From Nephthysia sp036513515 (lineage in GTDB: Bacteria > Chloroflexota > Dormibacteria > Dormibacterales > Dormibacteraceae), in assembly GCA_036513515.1 (NCBI GenBank), contig DATBYW010000198.1, positions 1-43,423 on the forward strand: a DNA stretch of 43,423 nt, written 5' to 3'. Below, piece after piece: positions 1 to 8,722 of the stretch. Numbering within the stretch: the first letter of the stretch is position 1; each line of letters starts with the position of its first letter. A program made the translations under genes and the position numbers. The notes beneath the pieces are model-generated. The model searched no databases and was not told where the DNA came from. It saw only the letters and a program-made list of their open reading frames with translations.

Positions 1-52
1 GTGCGCTACGGGGGTTCCGTTCTGCCCATGCGGGAGAAGAAGAAGCAGGCGG

Positions 53-823
53 TCAGCCCAGGGTCCTGACCAGGGTCTCGGCCAGAGCCCGGAAGGCCCC
101 GGCCGGCCCAGTCTCTCCGCCGTCCATCAGGGACCGGCCGCTGTCGCCGGCCACGCCAAACGCCGGGTCGAACGGAATGCTGCCGAGAGGCTCGATGCCG
201 AGGGACCGAATGCTGCGGGCGGGCGGAACCTCGGGAAAGACGGCCACCGGCAGCCCGCAGTGGGGGCAGGCCATCGGGCCCATGTTCTCGACCCAGCCCA
301 GGACAGGGACGTGATGGTGCTGGTACATGCGCACGGCCTTTCTGGCGTCGAGGTGAGCGACGTACTGAGGGGTGGCGACGATCAGCGCGCCGGTGAGGGG
401 GATCGCCTTGAGGAGGACCTGCTGGATGTCGGCGGTCCCCGGTGGCAGATCCACGATCAGGTAATCCGGATCGCCCCATTCGACGTCGTACAGCAGCTGC
501 CGCACTATCGTCGTGGCGGTCAGCGCCTCGACACCGAGCGGCTGGTCCTCGCCCAGGATGAAGCCGGCTGAGGCGATCTTCAAGCCGTGGCGGACGACTG
601 GCGCGTAGCGGTTGGTACGCCGACCCGGCTCGGCCAGCGTCCAGTACTCGGTCCAGCGGTGCTTGGTGAGGCCGACCATGACCGGGATGTTGGGCCCGTA
701 CAGGTCGGCGTCGAGGAGGCCGACGTCGAGGCCGCGCTGGGCGAGGGCGAGCGCCAGGTTGAGGCTCACTGTCGACTTGCCGACGCCGCCCTTGCCGCTG
801 CCGACCGCGATGACGTGCCTCAA
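53..823 (-). CDS. mrp: Mrp/NBP35-family Fe-S carrier P-loop ATPase
   Basis: The 256-residue protein opens directly with the deviant Walker A of the Mrp/MinD group (SGKGGVGKST, about residues 9-18). It has the DLPPGTAD motif near 125-132 and a CPHC pair at 186-189, which in this family bridges a transferable Fe-S cluster. The N-terminal MIP18/DUF59 domain of many bacterial Mrp proteins is absent, so this is a short form. The family scaffolds or delivers Fe-S clusters in the cytoplasm. Its start overlaps the stop of the methyltransferase gene by 4 bp, so the two are probably translationally coupled in an nfo-pcm-mrp run. The 52 bases beyond its stop reach the window edge and show no recognisable feature. 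Confidence 0.9.
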   Translation of the reverse strand: MRHVIAVGSGKGGVGKSTVSLNLALALAQRGLDVGLLDADLYGPNIPVMVGLTKHRWTEYWTLAEPGRRTNRYAPVVRHGLKIASAGFILGEDQPLGVEALTATTIVRQLLYDVEWGDPDYLIVDLPPGTADIQQVLLKAIPLTGALIVATPQYVAHLDARKAVRMYQHHHVPVLGWVENMGPMACPHCGLPVAVFPEVPPARSIRSLGIEPLGSIPFDPAFGVAGDSGRSLMDGGETGPAGAFRALAETLVRTLG

Positions 824-1914
824 GGCTGCCAGACCAGGAAATCGAACCGAGGCCGGTGGAAGACCAGCTGGCCGGGGTTCGCAGGTGCCTCCTGGCCGGC
901 GGGGAGGGCGACGATCCTGAGATCCTGAGGTCTTGGGCGGCGTTCAGCCCACTGTCGATGGGCCGCGGTCAGCCGGGCTGTGGCGGCCTCGGCCTCACCG
1001 TAGGCGTAGATCCACAAGCCGTCCCGCTCCGGCACCACCAGCGCCACACCGCCTCCCTCGGCCAGCCCGAAGACCGGTGGATCCTCGGGGCGCAACCGGA
1101 GTCGTATGTAGCCGCGCTCGGCCAGTCCCAGCCAGACCTCGAAGCCGCCGCGCACGTCCGCAGGTGGGATCGACTGCCAGGTGGGGCGCCCGGGCAGCGC
1201 GAGCGAATCCCGGGCTGATTCAGCCGGGTCCGAGGCGCTCTCGAAGGCCATCTCACCGCGGAGGGGCAGGAAGCCGCATCCGGACAGGCTTTCGCTGACA
1301 AGGGCTCTGCCCTCCTTGACGAAGGCGGTGCAGAGCTGCATCGGCCCGGCCAGGGCCAGCGGGGCCACCAGGCGGCCGCCATCGGGAAGCTGGTCAAGCC
1401 AGGCCATCGCCAGGTCATCGACGCTGGCGGTGACGATTATCCGATCAAAAGCGGCCTCCGCCGGCCACCCGGCGGCGCCGTCGGCGTGGATCACCTGGAC
1501 GCCCTGGACGCCTGCCGCCGCCAGGTTGGCACGCGCCTGGCGGCTGACTTCCTCGTCGATCTCGAGAGTGCAGACCAGGCCCTCCGGCCCCACCACGTTG
1601 GCGATCAGCGCGGCGTTGTAGCCCGTGCCGGCGCCGATCTCCAGTACGCGCTGGCCCGGCTGGAGGGCCAGCTGCTGGAGCATGAGCGCCATGATCGCGG
1701 GCTGCGAGGAGGAGCTGGTGGCGGTGCCGTGGTCGTCCCTCTTGGTCGGGATCGCGGTGTCCTCGTAGACGTAGGAGAGGCGCCTTCCAGGGAGGAAGTG
1801 ATGGCGGTGCACGGCTCGGAAGGCGGCTGCGACAACCGGGTCGGTGAGCACTCCGGACTCCTCGAGGTGGGAGATCAACTCCTTGTTCCGGCGGCGCGCG
1901 GCCTCCTCTCGCAT
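820..1914 (-). CDS. pcm: Protein-L-isoaspartate O-methyltransferase, long form
   Basis: Residues 1-210 match the PCMT family: SSSSQPAIMALMLQQL near 67-82 (the substrate-proximal segment) and the SAM-binding LEIGAGTGYN at 91-100. These enzymes methylate isoaspartyl residues of damaged proteins. The protein has 364 residues against about 210 for the enterobacterial enzyme. The extra C-terminal 150 residues form a separate region I do not recognise, though long PCMTs are known in actinobacteria. It lies 19 bp downstream of nfo and overlaps mrp by 4 bp. Grouping a protein-repair and a DNA-repair enzyme suggests a damage-repair operon, which is inference. Confidence 0.88.
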   Translation of the reverse strand: MREEAARRRNKELISHLEESGVLTDPVVAAAFRAVHRHHFLPGRRLSYVYEDTAIPTKRDDHGTATSSSSQPAIMALMLQQLALQPGQRVLEIGAGTGYNAALIANVVGPEGLVCTLEIDEEVSRQARANLAAAGVQGVQVIHADGAAGWPAEAAFDRIIVTASVDDLAMAWLDQLPDGGRLVAPLALAGPMQLCTAFVKEGRALVSESLSGCGFLPLRGEMAFESASDPAESARDSLALPGRPTWQSIPPADVRGGFEVWLGLAERGYIRLRLRPEDPPVFGLAEGGGVALVVPERDGLWIYAYGEAEAATARLTAAHRQWAERRPRPQDLRIVALPAGQEAPANPGQLVFHRPRFDFLVWQP

Positions 1915-1933
1915 CGGGGCCTGGACTCCAGAG

Positions 1934-2785
1934 CTAGCCGGCCAGCCGGCGAAGGATCTCCAAGTTGGCGGCGTCGGGGCCCTTTCCTTCGAAGCCGGGG
2001 ACTTCGAGGATGAACGGCTTGGCCGCCAGCCTGCGTTCGTGGAGCAGGGCTCGGAATCCCTCCTCTCCGATCTCGCCCTGCCCGATGTTGGCGTGCCGGT
2101 CCCGGTTCGAGCCCAACGCCATCTGGGAATCGTTGCAGTGGACGGCGACCAGGTTGTCCAGGCCGACCACCCGGTCCCACTCGTCGACCGTGGCCCGCGC
2201 GGTCTCCTCGGTGCGCTCGTCGTACCCGGAGGCGAAGGCGTGGCAGGTGTCGAAGCAGGCGCGTACGCGGGGGTCCCCGACCGCGTCGAGCATGGCCCGG
2301 ATCTCCTCGAACCTGGCGCCCACGCAGCCTCCCATGCCGGCGTTGTTCTCGATCAGGAGGAGCGCCAGCTGGGGATCGGCCCTCTCGATGACCCGCTTCA
2401 GGTGCTCGACTATGGTCGGCAGGCAGGCTTCGAAGCCCGCGCCCTTGTGGCTTCCGGTGTGGAAGATGACGCCGTCGATGCCGAGCTCGTCGGCCGCCCG
2501 CAGGTAGCCGGTCAGGGTGCTCTCGGAGCGCTGGCGGAGGGTGGCGTCGTCGCCCGCCAGGTTGATCAGGTAGACCGCGTGAAAGAAGAACGGCGGCCGT
2601 CCGGCCTCGTCGGCGGCGGCTTTGAATCGCGCGATCCGGTCCTCGTCCAGCTTCGGTGACCCCCAGTAGTTGGGGGGTGTCGGATGAACCTGGATGGCCA
2701 TGGCCCCCATCGCCTTCGCCCGCGGAAAGGCAAGGTGCAAGCCGTGCGAGGAATCCACGTGCGCCCCAAGAATCGGCACCTCCAA
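1934..2785 (-). CDS. nfo: Endonuclease IV (AP endonuclease)
   Basis: The 283-residue TIM-barrel protein carries the metal-ligand motifs of endonuclease IV in order: GAHVDSS at the N-terminus, HTGSHKG, LIENNAGMG, CFDTCHAFASGYD, VHCNDSQ, DRHANIGQG and a terminal LEVPGFEGKG. The family cuts 5' to abasic sites through a trinuclear zinc centre in base-excision repair. Length and motif order are normal. It is first in a minus-strand run with pcm and mrp. The 160 bp upstream hold a copy of the structured repeat described separately. Confidence 0.93.
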   Translation of the reverse strand: MEVPILGAHVDSSHGLHLAFPRAKAMGAMAIQVHPTPPNYWGSPKLDEDRIARFKAAADEAGRPPFFFHAVYLINLAGDDATLRQRSESTLTGYLRAADELGIDGVIFHTGSHKGAGFEACLPTIVEHLKRVIERADPQLALLLIENNAGMGGCVGARFEEIRAMLDAVGDPRVRACFDTCHAFASGYDERTEETARATVDEWDRVVGLDNLVAVHCNDSQMALGSNRDRHANIGQGEIGEEGFRALLHERRLAAKPFILEVPGFEGKGPDAANLEILRRLAG

Positions 2786-2801
2786 AGACTATCCGGACAG
2801 G

Positions 2802-2819
2802 GGAGGCATGGCTGCCTCC
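2802..2819. repeat. Short hairpin beside dispersed repeat copy
   Basis: GGAGGCA at 2802-2808, a 4-base loop, and TGCCTCC at 2813-2819 form a 7-bp stem. The arms resemble the GGGGGAGGC/GCCTCCCCC hairpin of the tandem units near 19.7-20.0 kb. It lies 12 bp before the isolated repeat copy, which carries the alternative AACC/GGTT form of that hairpin. Confidence 0.6.
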
Positions 2820-2831
2820 ACCGCTCTCAGC

Positions 2832-2933
2832 GCGGGGGGAACCCAGGTTCCCCCCACGGACCCTCCCTCCTCGCGGGAGTGACACAAGGCTCTCGGAGGC
2901 GGGACTCATTCGGCCGGAGTGAATCCGGCCTTT
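2832..2933 (-). repeat. Dispersed structured repeat, isolated copy, inverted relative to tandem array
   Basis: This is about 100 bp lying between two gene starts. Read on the minus strand it has the same order of elements as the tandem units near 19.7-20.0 kb: a GGCCGGA/TCCGGCC hairpin (2912-2918 with 2924-2930), a conserved ATGAGTCCCGCC block, an imperfect CTCCCG/CGGGAG element, and a strong terminal hairpin. The terminal hairpin here is GGGGGGAACC (2834-2843) with GGTTCCCCCC (2846-2855). A near-identical copy lies at 37.9 kb. No coding function is apparent. Confidence 0.8.
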
Positions 2934-3012
2934 CATCGCAACGCCCTTGTCTGCGCCTCCCACGGTCGCGTTCGCCGAACTGGGCGTCCCTCTGCATCTT
3001 TGCCGTTCGGGT

Positions 3013-3963
3013 ATGGTGCCGCTAAGCCGAGCTGTGGTCTTTCTCCTCTCCGATCTGGATCTGCCACTGAGGGACCGGACCTACCGTGAGCCCGACGGAC
3101 CTCACGTCGTGCTCGTTCGCGGGCGCGACCTCGACGCTGCACTCGATCACCTCGACGCCCGGCCGGACTGCCGGGCCCTGGCCGTGGTCGGGCTGCCCAA
3201 GGAGGTGCCGGACCTGGACCTCATGATCGGCCGGCGGCTGCTGGTCTGCGACCCTGACCGTGGCCTCATGCGCGAGTTCGCCGAAGCCGGGATGGCGGCG
3301 GGCGCCGACGTCGAGTGGCTCAACAGCGACAGCCCCGACCTGAACCGGCTGGCGACCTGGGCGCTCCCCGTCGGCGCCGTGGTGCTCGCGGCGGGGACCG
3401 GGAGCCGGACAGGGGACGAGAAGCTTCTCCTCGACATGGGCGGCGAGCCGCTGGTGCGACAGGTGATCGAGGCGGCCTCGGAGGGCGGCTGCCACGTGGT
3501 GCACGTCGTCTACAGCGACGAAGAGGTCCGCGAAGCCATCGGGGGCGCCGCTTACTGCGTCTACAACCCGGATGCCGCCTCCCGCCAGGCCTCCTCCCTG
3601 CAGACGGGGTTGAGCTCCATGCCCGAGGACATGGCTGGAGCGCTGGTCATGCGCGGCGACCAGGCGCTCGTGGGCTCGCGCACCGTCGACCTGCTGCTGA
3701 GGGCCTGGCGCCGGGAAGGCGCCCGGCCGGCTGTCGCGGCGGCCTATGGTGAGCGATCCTCCTGGGGACCTCCAGTGCTGCTCGACCGCTCCCTGTGGTC
3801 TGAGGTCATGGCCTTCGAGGGCGAGCCCGGCGCTCGCCAGCTGTTCGACCAGCGACCCGAGTTGCTCGATACTGTTCTGGCCGCCGGGCGCCCCGATGAC
3901 GCGGACACGCCTGAGGACTACGCCAAGATCGTCCAGCTCTTCCCTCGACCAAGTCAGGGCTGA
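3013..3963 (+). CDS. MobA-like NTP transferase with extra N-terminal region
   Basis: The C-terminal two thirds is a MobA/MocA-type nucleotidyltransferase: LAAGTGSRTGDEKLLLDMGG (NTP-binding loop and the Lys of the signature), then LVMRGDQALV where the family has its metal-binding Asp. Such enzymes attach CMP or GMP to molybdopterin, often for CO- or xanthine-dehydrogenase-type enzymes, but related proteins act on other cofactors. About 115 residues before this domain resemble nothing I recognise. The ATG at 3013 is preferred, and a TTG at 2947 would add 22 residues. No molybdenum hydroxylase gene is adjacent. The only molybdopterin enzyme in the window is at the far right end. Confidence 0.75.
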   Translation: MVPLSRAVVFLLSDLDLPLRDRTYREPDGPHVVLVRGRDLDAALDHLDARPDCRALAVVGLPKEVPDLDLMIGRRLLVCDPDRGLMREFAEAGMAAGADVEWLNSDSPDLNRLATWALPVGAVVLAAGTGSRTGDEKLLLDMGGEPLVRQVIEAASEGGCHVVHVVYSDEEVREAIGGAAYCVYNPDAASRQASSLQTGLSSMPEDMAGALVMRGDQALVGSRTVDLLLRAWRREGARPAVAAAYGERSSWGPPVLLDRSLWSEVMAFEGEPGARQLFDQRPELLDTVLAAGRPDDADTPEDYAKIVQLFPRPSQG

Positions 3964-4007
3964 ACAGTGGCTCGCAACGGGCCAGGATGGAGGAGGACAG
4001 GCAACTG

Positions 4008-5579
4008 ATGGCAGTCACGGAAAAGCAGACCCTGGTTTACAGAGAGGAGCTGACGCCGGTCTCCTTCCTGGAGCGGTCGGGGACCGCGCACGCCGAGCGC
4101 ACGGCGGTGATCGACGGCGACCGCCGGTACACGTACTCGGAGTGGCGGGCCCGATCACGCCGGATGGCTTCGGCACTCCGCAAAGCGGGGCTCCAGAAGG
4201 ACGACCGGATCGCCTTCCTTGCCTTCAACTCGGAGCCGCTGCTGCTCGGCCACTTTGGCGTTCCGCAGGCCGGCGGGATCATCGTCGCCATCAACACCCG
4301 CCTTTCCGCTGACGAGATCGGCTACATCCTCGAGCATTCCGGCTCCAGCCAGGTCTTCTTCTCTCCCGAGCTGGAGCCGCTGCTGGAAAAGGCGCCCGCC
4401 GGTATCCGGCGCATCAACCTGGCTACTGAGTTCGAACCATTCCTCGCCACGGGCTCCGAAGACCCGGTCGAGTCCTGGCTGGAGGACGAGTACGAGGTCT
4501 GCGCCATTGACTACACCTCGGGGACGACAGGGCGCCCAAAGGGCGTGATGTACCACCACCGCGGTGCTTACCTGAACGCTCTGGCAATGGCGCTCGACTT
4601 GCGGCTGGACTCCCACTCGAACTACCTCTGGACGCTTCCGATGTTCCACTGCAACGGTTGGACCTTCACCTGGGGCGTAGCCGCAGTTGGGGCCACGAGC
4701 GTGTGCATCCCCAGGATCGATCCGCCCCAGATCTGGCAGCTCTTCAGGTCGGGTGAGGCGAACGCCTTCTGCGCAGCCCCGACGGTCCTCATCATGCTGG
4801 TGAACGATCCCAACGCGGCCCCCCTGGAGGCACCGGTGCGCCTGTTCACCGCCGGTGCACCCCCCTCACCGACGATCATCGGGCAGATGGCGGAGCTCAA
4901 CTTCGACCTCACGCACGTGTACGGACTCACCGAGACGTACGGCCCCTTCACGATCAACATCAGGCCCCCGGGATTCGAGAAGCTGCCGCCTCAGGAGCGA
5001 GCCCGGCTGCAGTCACGGCAGGGAGTCCCCAACCTCGTGGCCGGTGACGTCGCGGTCATGGACGACCAGATGGCGGAGGTGCCGCGCGACGGCGAGACGC
5101 TGGGCGAGGTCGTAATGCGCGGAAACGTGGTCATGAAGGGCTATTACCGGAACGACGAGGCCACCGAAGAGGCCTTCAAGGGAGGCTGGTTCCATTCCGG
5201 CGACGTCGGCGTCATGCATCCGGACGGGGAGATCGAGCTGCGCGACCGCAAGAAGGACGTGATCATCTCCGGCGGCGAGAACATCTCCACCATCGAGATC
5301 GAGCAAGCCCTGGTGAGCCACCCCGCGGTGATGGAGGCCGCGGTGATCGCCGTCCCGGACGAGAGGTGGGGAGAGGTGGCCAAGGCCTTCGTGACCCTCA
5401 AGCCGGGCCAGCAAGTCACCGAGGAAGAGGTGATCGCCCACTGCCGGACCAAACTGGCCAGATTCAAAGTCCCCAAGTCGATCGAGTTCGGCGACCTGCC
5501 CAAGACCTCCACAGGCAAGATCCAGAAGTTCGTCCTCCGAGACAAGGAGTGGGGCGGCCGCGACAGGCGGATCAACTAG
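4008..5579 (+). CDS. AMP-dependent acyl-CoA synthetase (FadD-like)
   Basis: This is an ANL-superfamily ligase with YTSGTTGRPKGV as the phosphate-binding loop, YGLTETYGP as motif A5, the WFHSGDVG hinge region, RKKDVIISGGENIS, and the C-terminal catalytic lysine in KTSTGKIQKF. It activates a carboxylic acid to an acyl-AMP and then to the CoA thioester. The 523-residue length and the overall pattern fit the medium/long-chain acyl-CoA synthetase group; the substrate cannot be read from sequence. The start at 4008 is favoured by AGGAGG at 3991-3996, and an in-frame ATG at 3987 lies just upstream of that site. It follows the MobA-like gene by 44 bp and ends at a terminator. Confidence 0.88.
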   Translation: MAVTEKQTLVYREELTPVSFLERSGTAHAERTAVIDGDRRYTYSEWRARSRRMASALRKAGLQKDDRIAFLAFNSEPLLLGHFGVPQAGGIIVAINTRLSADEIGYILEHSGSSQVFFSPELEPLLEKAPAGIRRINLATEFEPFLATGSEDPVESWLEDEYEVCAIDYTSGTTGRPKGVMYHHRGAYLNALAMALDLRLDSHSNYLWTLPMFHCNGWTFTWGVAAVGATSVCIPRIDPPQIWQLFRSGEANAFCAAPTVLIMLVNDPNAAPLEAPVRLFTAGAPPSPTIIGQMAELNFDLTHVYGLTETYGPFTINIRPPGFEKLPPQERARLQSRQGVPNLVAGDVAVMDDQMAEVPRDGETLGEVVMRGNVVMKGYYRNDEATEEAFKGGWFHSGDVGVMHPDGEIELRDRKKDVIISGGENISTIEIEQALVSHPAVMEAAVIAVPDERWGEVAKAFVTLKPGQQVTEEEVIAHCRTKLARFKVPKSIEFGDLPKTSTGKIQKFVLRDKEWGGRDRRIN

Positions 5580-5588
5580 ATCTGAATT

Positions 5589-5626
5589 CCCTCTCCCCCG
5601 CAACGCAAGGGGAGGGGATGTTTTTT
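5589..5626 (+). terminator. Intrinsic terminator after acyl-CoA synthetase gene
   Basis: A C-rich arm (5589-5599) pairs with GGGGAGGGG at 5609-5617 around a short A/C-rich loop, followed by ATG and six T residues (5621-5626). It sits between converging genes and overlaps the menE stop by two bases. Confidence 0.75.
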
Positions 5627-6956
5627 AGGATTCGGCGAGGAGGCGGCGCAGCAGCTTGCCGCTTTCGCTTCGGGGCAGGGACGTCACGAAGTGCCAGCGT
5701 CTGGGCACCTTGAAGCCGGACAGCCGCTCGCGGCACCAGGCTTCGAGCTGCTCCGGCGAGGTGCCGTCAGCCACCACCCAGGCCTCGACGATCTGCCCCC
5801 AGGTGGGATCGGCGCGGCCTGCCACGGCCACGTCACGCACCGAACGGTGCGCGAGGAGGACGCGCTCCACCTCCTCCGGCTGGACCTTCTCCCCGCCTGT
5901 CGAGATGGTGTCGTCGCGCCGCCCGAGCACGGTCAGCACCCCATCTTCCAGCCGGCCGAGATCGCCGGTCGCGAAGCGGCCGCCCACAGGAGCGGGCTGC
6001 AGCGCCGGGTTGACATAGCCGGGAGAGACCGTGGGGCCCGCGACCACGATCTCGCCCTCCACTATCTCGATGGAGGCGTGAGGGCCGACCAGCCCCGCGG
6101 TCCCGGCAAGCTCCAGCGCTCGGCCGGGCGGAACCGTGGCCACCTGAGAGCAGGTCTCGGTCAGGCCGTAGCTCGGGCAGACGTTGAGACCCAGCTCGGC
6201 CCACTCCGTCACCTGCTCGGCGGTGGCGGCAGCGCCGCCGACCAGGATTGCCCGGGGCCGCTGCAGGGCCTGCAAACCGCCCGCGGCGAGCAGCCGCGCG
6301 ACCATTGTCGGCACCAGCGAGACCAGCGTCGGCTGCTCCACCTCCAGCGCTTCCAGCACTGCCGCCTCCTCAAACCGGGCCAGAGTGACCAGGGGCTGAG
6401 CACAGATGACGCTGCGCATGAAGATGGACAGCCCTGCGACGTGGTGGGGCGAGAGGACGAGGAGCCAGCGATCCCGTTCGGTGGCGTCCAGGCTGGCGGC
6501 GCACCCGCGTGCCGACGCGACCTGGTTGGCGAGCGTCAGCCGGACTCCCTTGGCCTCACCCGTGGTTCCCGAGGTGTAGATGACGCAGGCATCTCCTTCG
6601 GCTCCCCGAACAGCTCCTGCCAGGGCTTCAACCTCGCCGTCCCGTACAAGCAGCCTGGGAGTCGAGTCCCGCAGAATCCGCTCCACTTCGGCGTCCGGCG
6701 CCCGGGGCGAGATGGGGACCAGGGCAGCCCCCAGCCGCAGACATCCATGGAGGAGGGCGGAGAAGCGAACTCCGGCCGGCTCGGAGGCGGCTACCCGATC
6801 GCCCGGGCCCACGCCCGCTGCCTCCAGACGGCGGGCCCAGGCGTGGGCGAGGCCGTCCAGGTCGAACCAGCTCACCCAGAACCCGGCCGAGCGGTCCACG
6901 AGCGCCCGGCGTGCCGCCTGGCGGCGGGCTAGCTCGCGGAGAGGATCGGATACCAT
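5625..6956 (-). CDS. menE: o-Succinylbenzoate-CoA ligase
   Basis: This 443-residue ANL ligase has CVIYTSGTTGEAKGVRLT as its P-loop, the short MenE-type core, SYGLTETCSQV, RFATGDLGR, RRDDTISTGGEKV, and a terminal catalytic lysine in RSESGKLLRR. It is much shorter than the FadD-like enzyme next door, as usual for MenE. Its place directly beside menB, menA and menC supports the assignment. It converts o-succinylbenzoate to its CoA ester in menaquinone synthesis. The ATG at 6956 has no ribosome site, but TAATAT lies 6 nt upstream, so the mRNA is probably leaderless. Confidence 0.93.
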   Translation of the reverse strand: MVSDPLRELARRQAARRALVDRSAGFWVSWFDLDGLAHAWARRLEAAGVGPGDRVAASEPAGVRFSALLHGCLRLGAALVPISPRAPDAEVERILRDSTPRLLVRDGEVEALAGAVRGAEGDACVIYTSGTTGEAKGVRLTLANQVASARGCAASLDATERDRWLLVLSPHHVAGLSIFMRSVICAQPLVTLARFEEAAVLEALEVEQPTLVSLVPTMVARLLAAGGLQALQRPRAILVGGAAATAEQVTEWAELGLNVCPSYGLTETCSQVATVPPGRALELAGTAGLVGPHASIEIVEGEIVVAGPTVSPGYVNPALQPAPVGGRFATGDLGRLEDGVLTVLGRRDDTISTGGEKVQPEEVERVLLAHRSVRDVAVAGRADPTWGQIVEAWVVADGTSPEQLEAWCRERLSGFKVPRRWHFVTSLPRSESGKLLRRLLAES

Positions 6957-6961
6957 GAAAC

Positions 6962-6968
6962 CATATTA
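6962..6968. promoter_or_regulatory. Overlapping divergent -10 elements, menE / menB
   Basis: Only 35 bp separate the divergent menE and menB starts. On the minus strand TAATAT (6963-6968) is 6 nt from the menE ATG. On the plus strand CATATT (6962-6967) is 24 nt from the menB TTG, leaving room for the ribosome site AGGAG at 6980-6984. No convincing -35 elements are visible. Confidence 0.5.
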
Positions 6969-6991
6969 GTGAACGCTCTAGGAGTGGAGAC

Positions 6992-7807
6992 TTGAACGGT
7001 TGGAAGCGTAGCGGTCAGTACGAGGACATCTGGTACGACACCACGGAGGGCGTCGCCAAGATCACGATCAACCGCCCGGAAGTGCGAAACGCCTTCCGGC
7101 CGACCACGCTGTTCGAGCTGAGCCACGCCTTCAACGTCGCCCGAGACGACCCGGAGATCGGGGTCATCATCCTGACCGGCGCCGGAAATGAGGCGTTCTG
7201 TTCCGGAGGTGACCAGCGAATACGGGGCGACGACGGCTACCGCGACGCCAGCGGGGTCGGGCGGCTCAACGTGCTGGACCTGCAGGTCCAGATAAGGCGC
7301 ACGCCGAAACCAGTCATCGCCATGGTCGCCGGCTATGCGATCGGCGGCGGACACGTCCTTCACCTGGTCTGCGACCTCACGGTGGCTGCGGACAACGCCC
7401 GCTTCGGGCAGACCGGCCCCAGGGTGGGCAGCTTCGACGGTGGCTACGGGTCCGGCCTCCTGGCCCGGATCGTGGGCCAGAAGAAGGCCCGGGAGATCTG
7501 GTTCCTCTGCGAGCAGTACGACGCCAGGGAGGCGCTGGAGATGGGGCTCGTCAACAGGGTCGTACCGCTGGACAGCCTGGAAGAGGAGACGCTGGCCTGG
7601 GCACGCAAGATGCTGCAGCACAGCCCCCTGGCGCTGCGCATGATCAAAGCCAGCATGAACGCCGCGGACGACGGCCTCGCCGGCATCCAGCAGCTGGCCG
7701 GTGACGCGACGCTTCTCTACTACCTGAGCGAGGAGGCGCAGGAGGGCCGGGACGCCTATGTCGAGAGGCGCAAACCGGACTTCTCGCGCTTCCCCAAGCG
7801 CCCTTAG
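6992..7807 (+). CDS. menB: 1,4-Dihydroxy-2-naphthoyl-CoA synthase
   Basis: This is a crotonase-fold enzyme of 271 residues. The N-terminus (YEDIWYD, then KITINRPEVRNAFRP) is the MenB signature, followed by AFCSGGDQRIRG, GYAIGGGHVLHLVCDLT (oxyanion hole), GPRVGSFDGGYG and a C-terminal FSRFPKRP tail. It closes the second ring of the naphthoquinone by Dieckmann-type condensation of o-succinylbenzoyl-CoA. The start is TTG at 6992, with AGGAG at 6980-6984 in front. It heads a plus-strand menB-menA-menC run. Confidence 0.96.
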   Translation: MNGWKRSGQYEDIWYDTTEGVAKITINRPEVRNAFRPTTLFELSHAFNVARDDPEIGVIILTGAGNEAFCSGGDQRIRGDDGYRDASGVGRLNVLDLQVQIRRTPKPVIAMVAGYAIGGGHVLHLVCDLTVAADNARFGQTGPRVGSFDGGYGSGLLARIVGQKKAREIWFLCEQYDAREALEMGLVNRVVPLDSLEEETLAWARKMLQHSPLALRMIKASMNAADDGLAGIQQLAGDATLLYYLSEEAQEGRDAYVERRKPDFSRFPKRP

Positions 7808-7819
7808 GCGCAGGATGGC

Positions 7820-8722
7820 GTGGTCGAGCAGCAGAAGGCGTCCCTGAGCCCAGTCCGGGTCTGGCTGCTCGCCGCCCGCCCGGCCACGCTGGGCGCCTCC
7901 GTCTCGCCGGTGGTGGCGGGGGCGGCGGTTGCGGTCCACGACCACGCCTTTCGAGCCCCGCTCACGCTGGGGGCCCTGCTGGTGGCGGTGGCGATGCAGG
8001 TCGGCGTGAACTATGCCAACGACTACTCCGACCACGTCCGTGGCGCCGACCGGCGCCGTGTCGGACCTATTCGCGCCGCGTCATCCGGACTGGTCCCGCC
8101 CGGCCAGGTCAGGCTGGCCGCCGTCGCGGCCTTCACGGTCGCCGCCGCGGCCGGCTTGGCGGTCAGCCTCGCCACGGACTGGCGGCTTCTGATCCTGGGT
8201 GCGTTGGCTGTTGCGGCCGGCTGGCTCTACACGGGCGGACCGCGGCCCTACGGCTACCTGGGACTGGGCGAGCTCTTCGTATTCGTCTTCTTCGGGCTGT
8301 TCGCGGGGGCGGGGACCACCTATGTCAACGAGCTTCGGGTGCCGCCGGCAGCCTGGACGGCCGGCGTAGCCACCGGCTGCCTCGCCTGCGCCATCCTGGC
8401 CATCAACAACCTCCGCGACATCGCCACCGACGCCGCGGCCGGGAAGCGGACGCTGGCCGTCCGCATAGGGCGGAGCTGGACCCGGCGCCTGATAGCCGTC
8501 CTTTTCGCGGTCGCCCTGCTGGCGCCGCTTGCCGCGGCCCTCGCCGGCTGGGTGCCGCGGCTGGCCGCCCTGCCGGTGATCCTGGTCACCATGGTGGTGC
8601 CGGTCGCCCGCTCAACCGCCTCCACCGAGCCGCGTGAGCTGGTGGGCGCTCTCAAGCGAGCCGCTCTGATCGAGGTCTGGTGGGCGTTGCTCTGGACGGT
8701 GGGGCTGCTGGCGCCGTGGTGA
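7820..8722 (+). CDS. menA: 1,4-Dihydroxy-2-naphthoate polyprenyltransferase
   Basis: This UbiA-family integral membrane prenyltransferase has 300 residues and about eight or nine hydrophobic segments. The first Asp-rich motif reads NYANDYSDHVRGAD and the second NNLRDIATDAAAGKRTLAVRIG, as in MenA. It transfers the polyprenyl tail to DHNA in the membrane, giving demethylmenaquinone. It starts with GTG 12 bp after menB, and its stop overlaps the menC start (GTGA), so it is translated as part of the menBAC unit. Confidence 0.94.
   Translation: MVEQQKASLSPVRVWLLAARPATLGASVSPVVAGAAVAVHDHAFRAPLTLGALLVAVAMQVGVNYANDYSDHVRGADRRRVGPIRAASSGLVPPGQVRLAAVAAFTVAAAAGLAVSLATDWRLLILGALAVAAGWLYTGGPRPYGYLGLGELFVFVFFGLFAGAGTTYVNELRVPPAAWTAGVATGCLACAILAINNLRDIATDAAAGKRTLAVRIGRSWTRRLIAVLFAVALLAPLAAALAGWVPRLAALPVILVTMVVPVARSTASTEPRELVGALKRAALIEVWWALLWTVGLLAPW

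Noticed and set aside
1875..2963. Frame beginning with a GRIHSGRMSP-like peptide, also seen at 19923-20252 and 37788-37985
   Set aside because: The recurring peptide is only the translation of the structured DNA repeat. It runs out of phase into nfo and has no consistent downstream protein.
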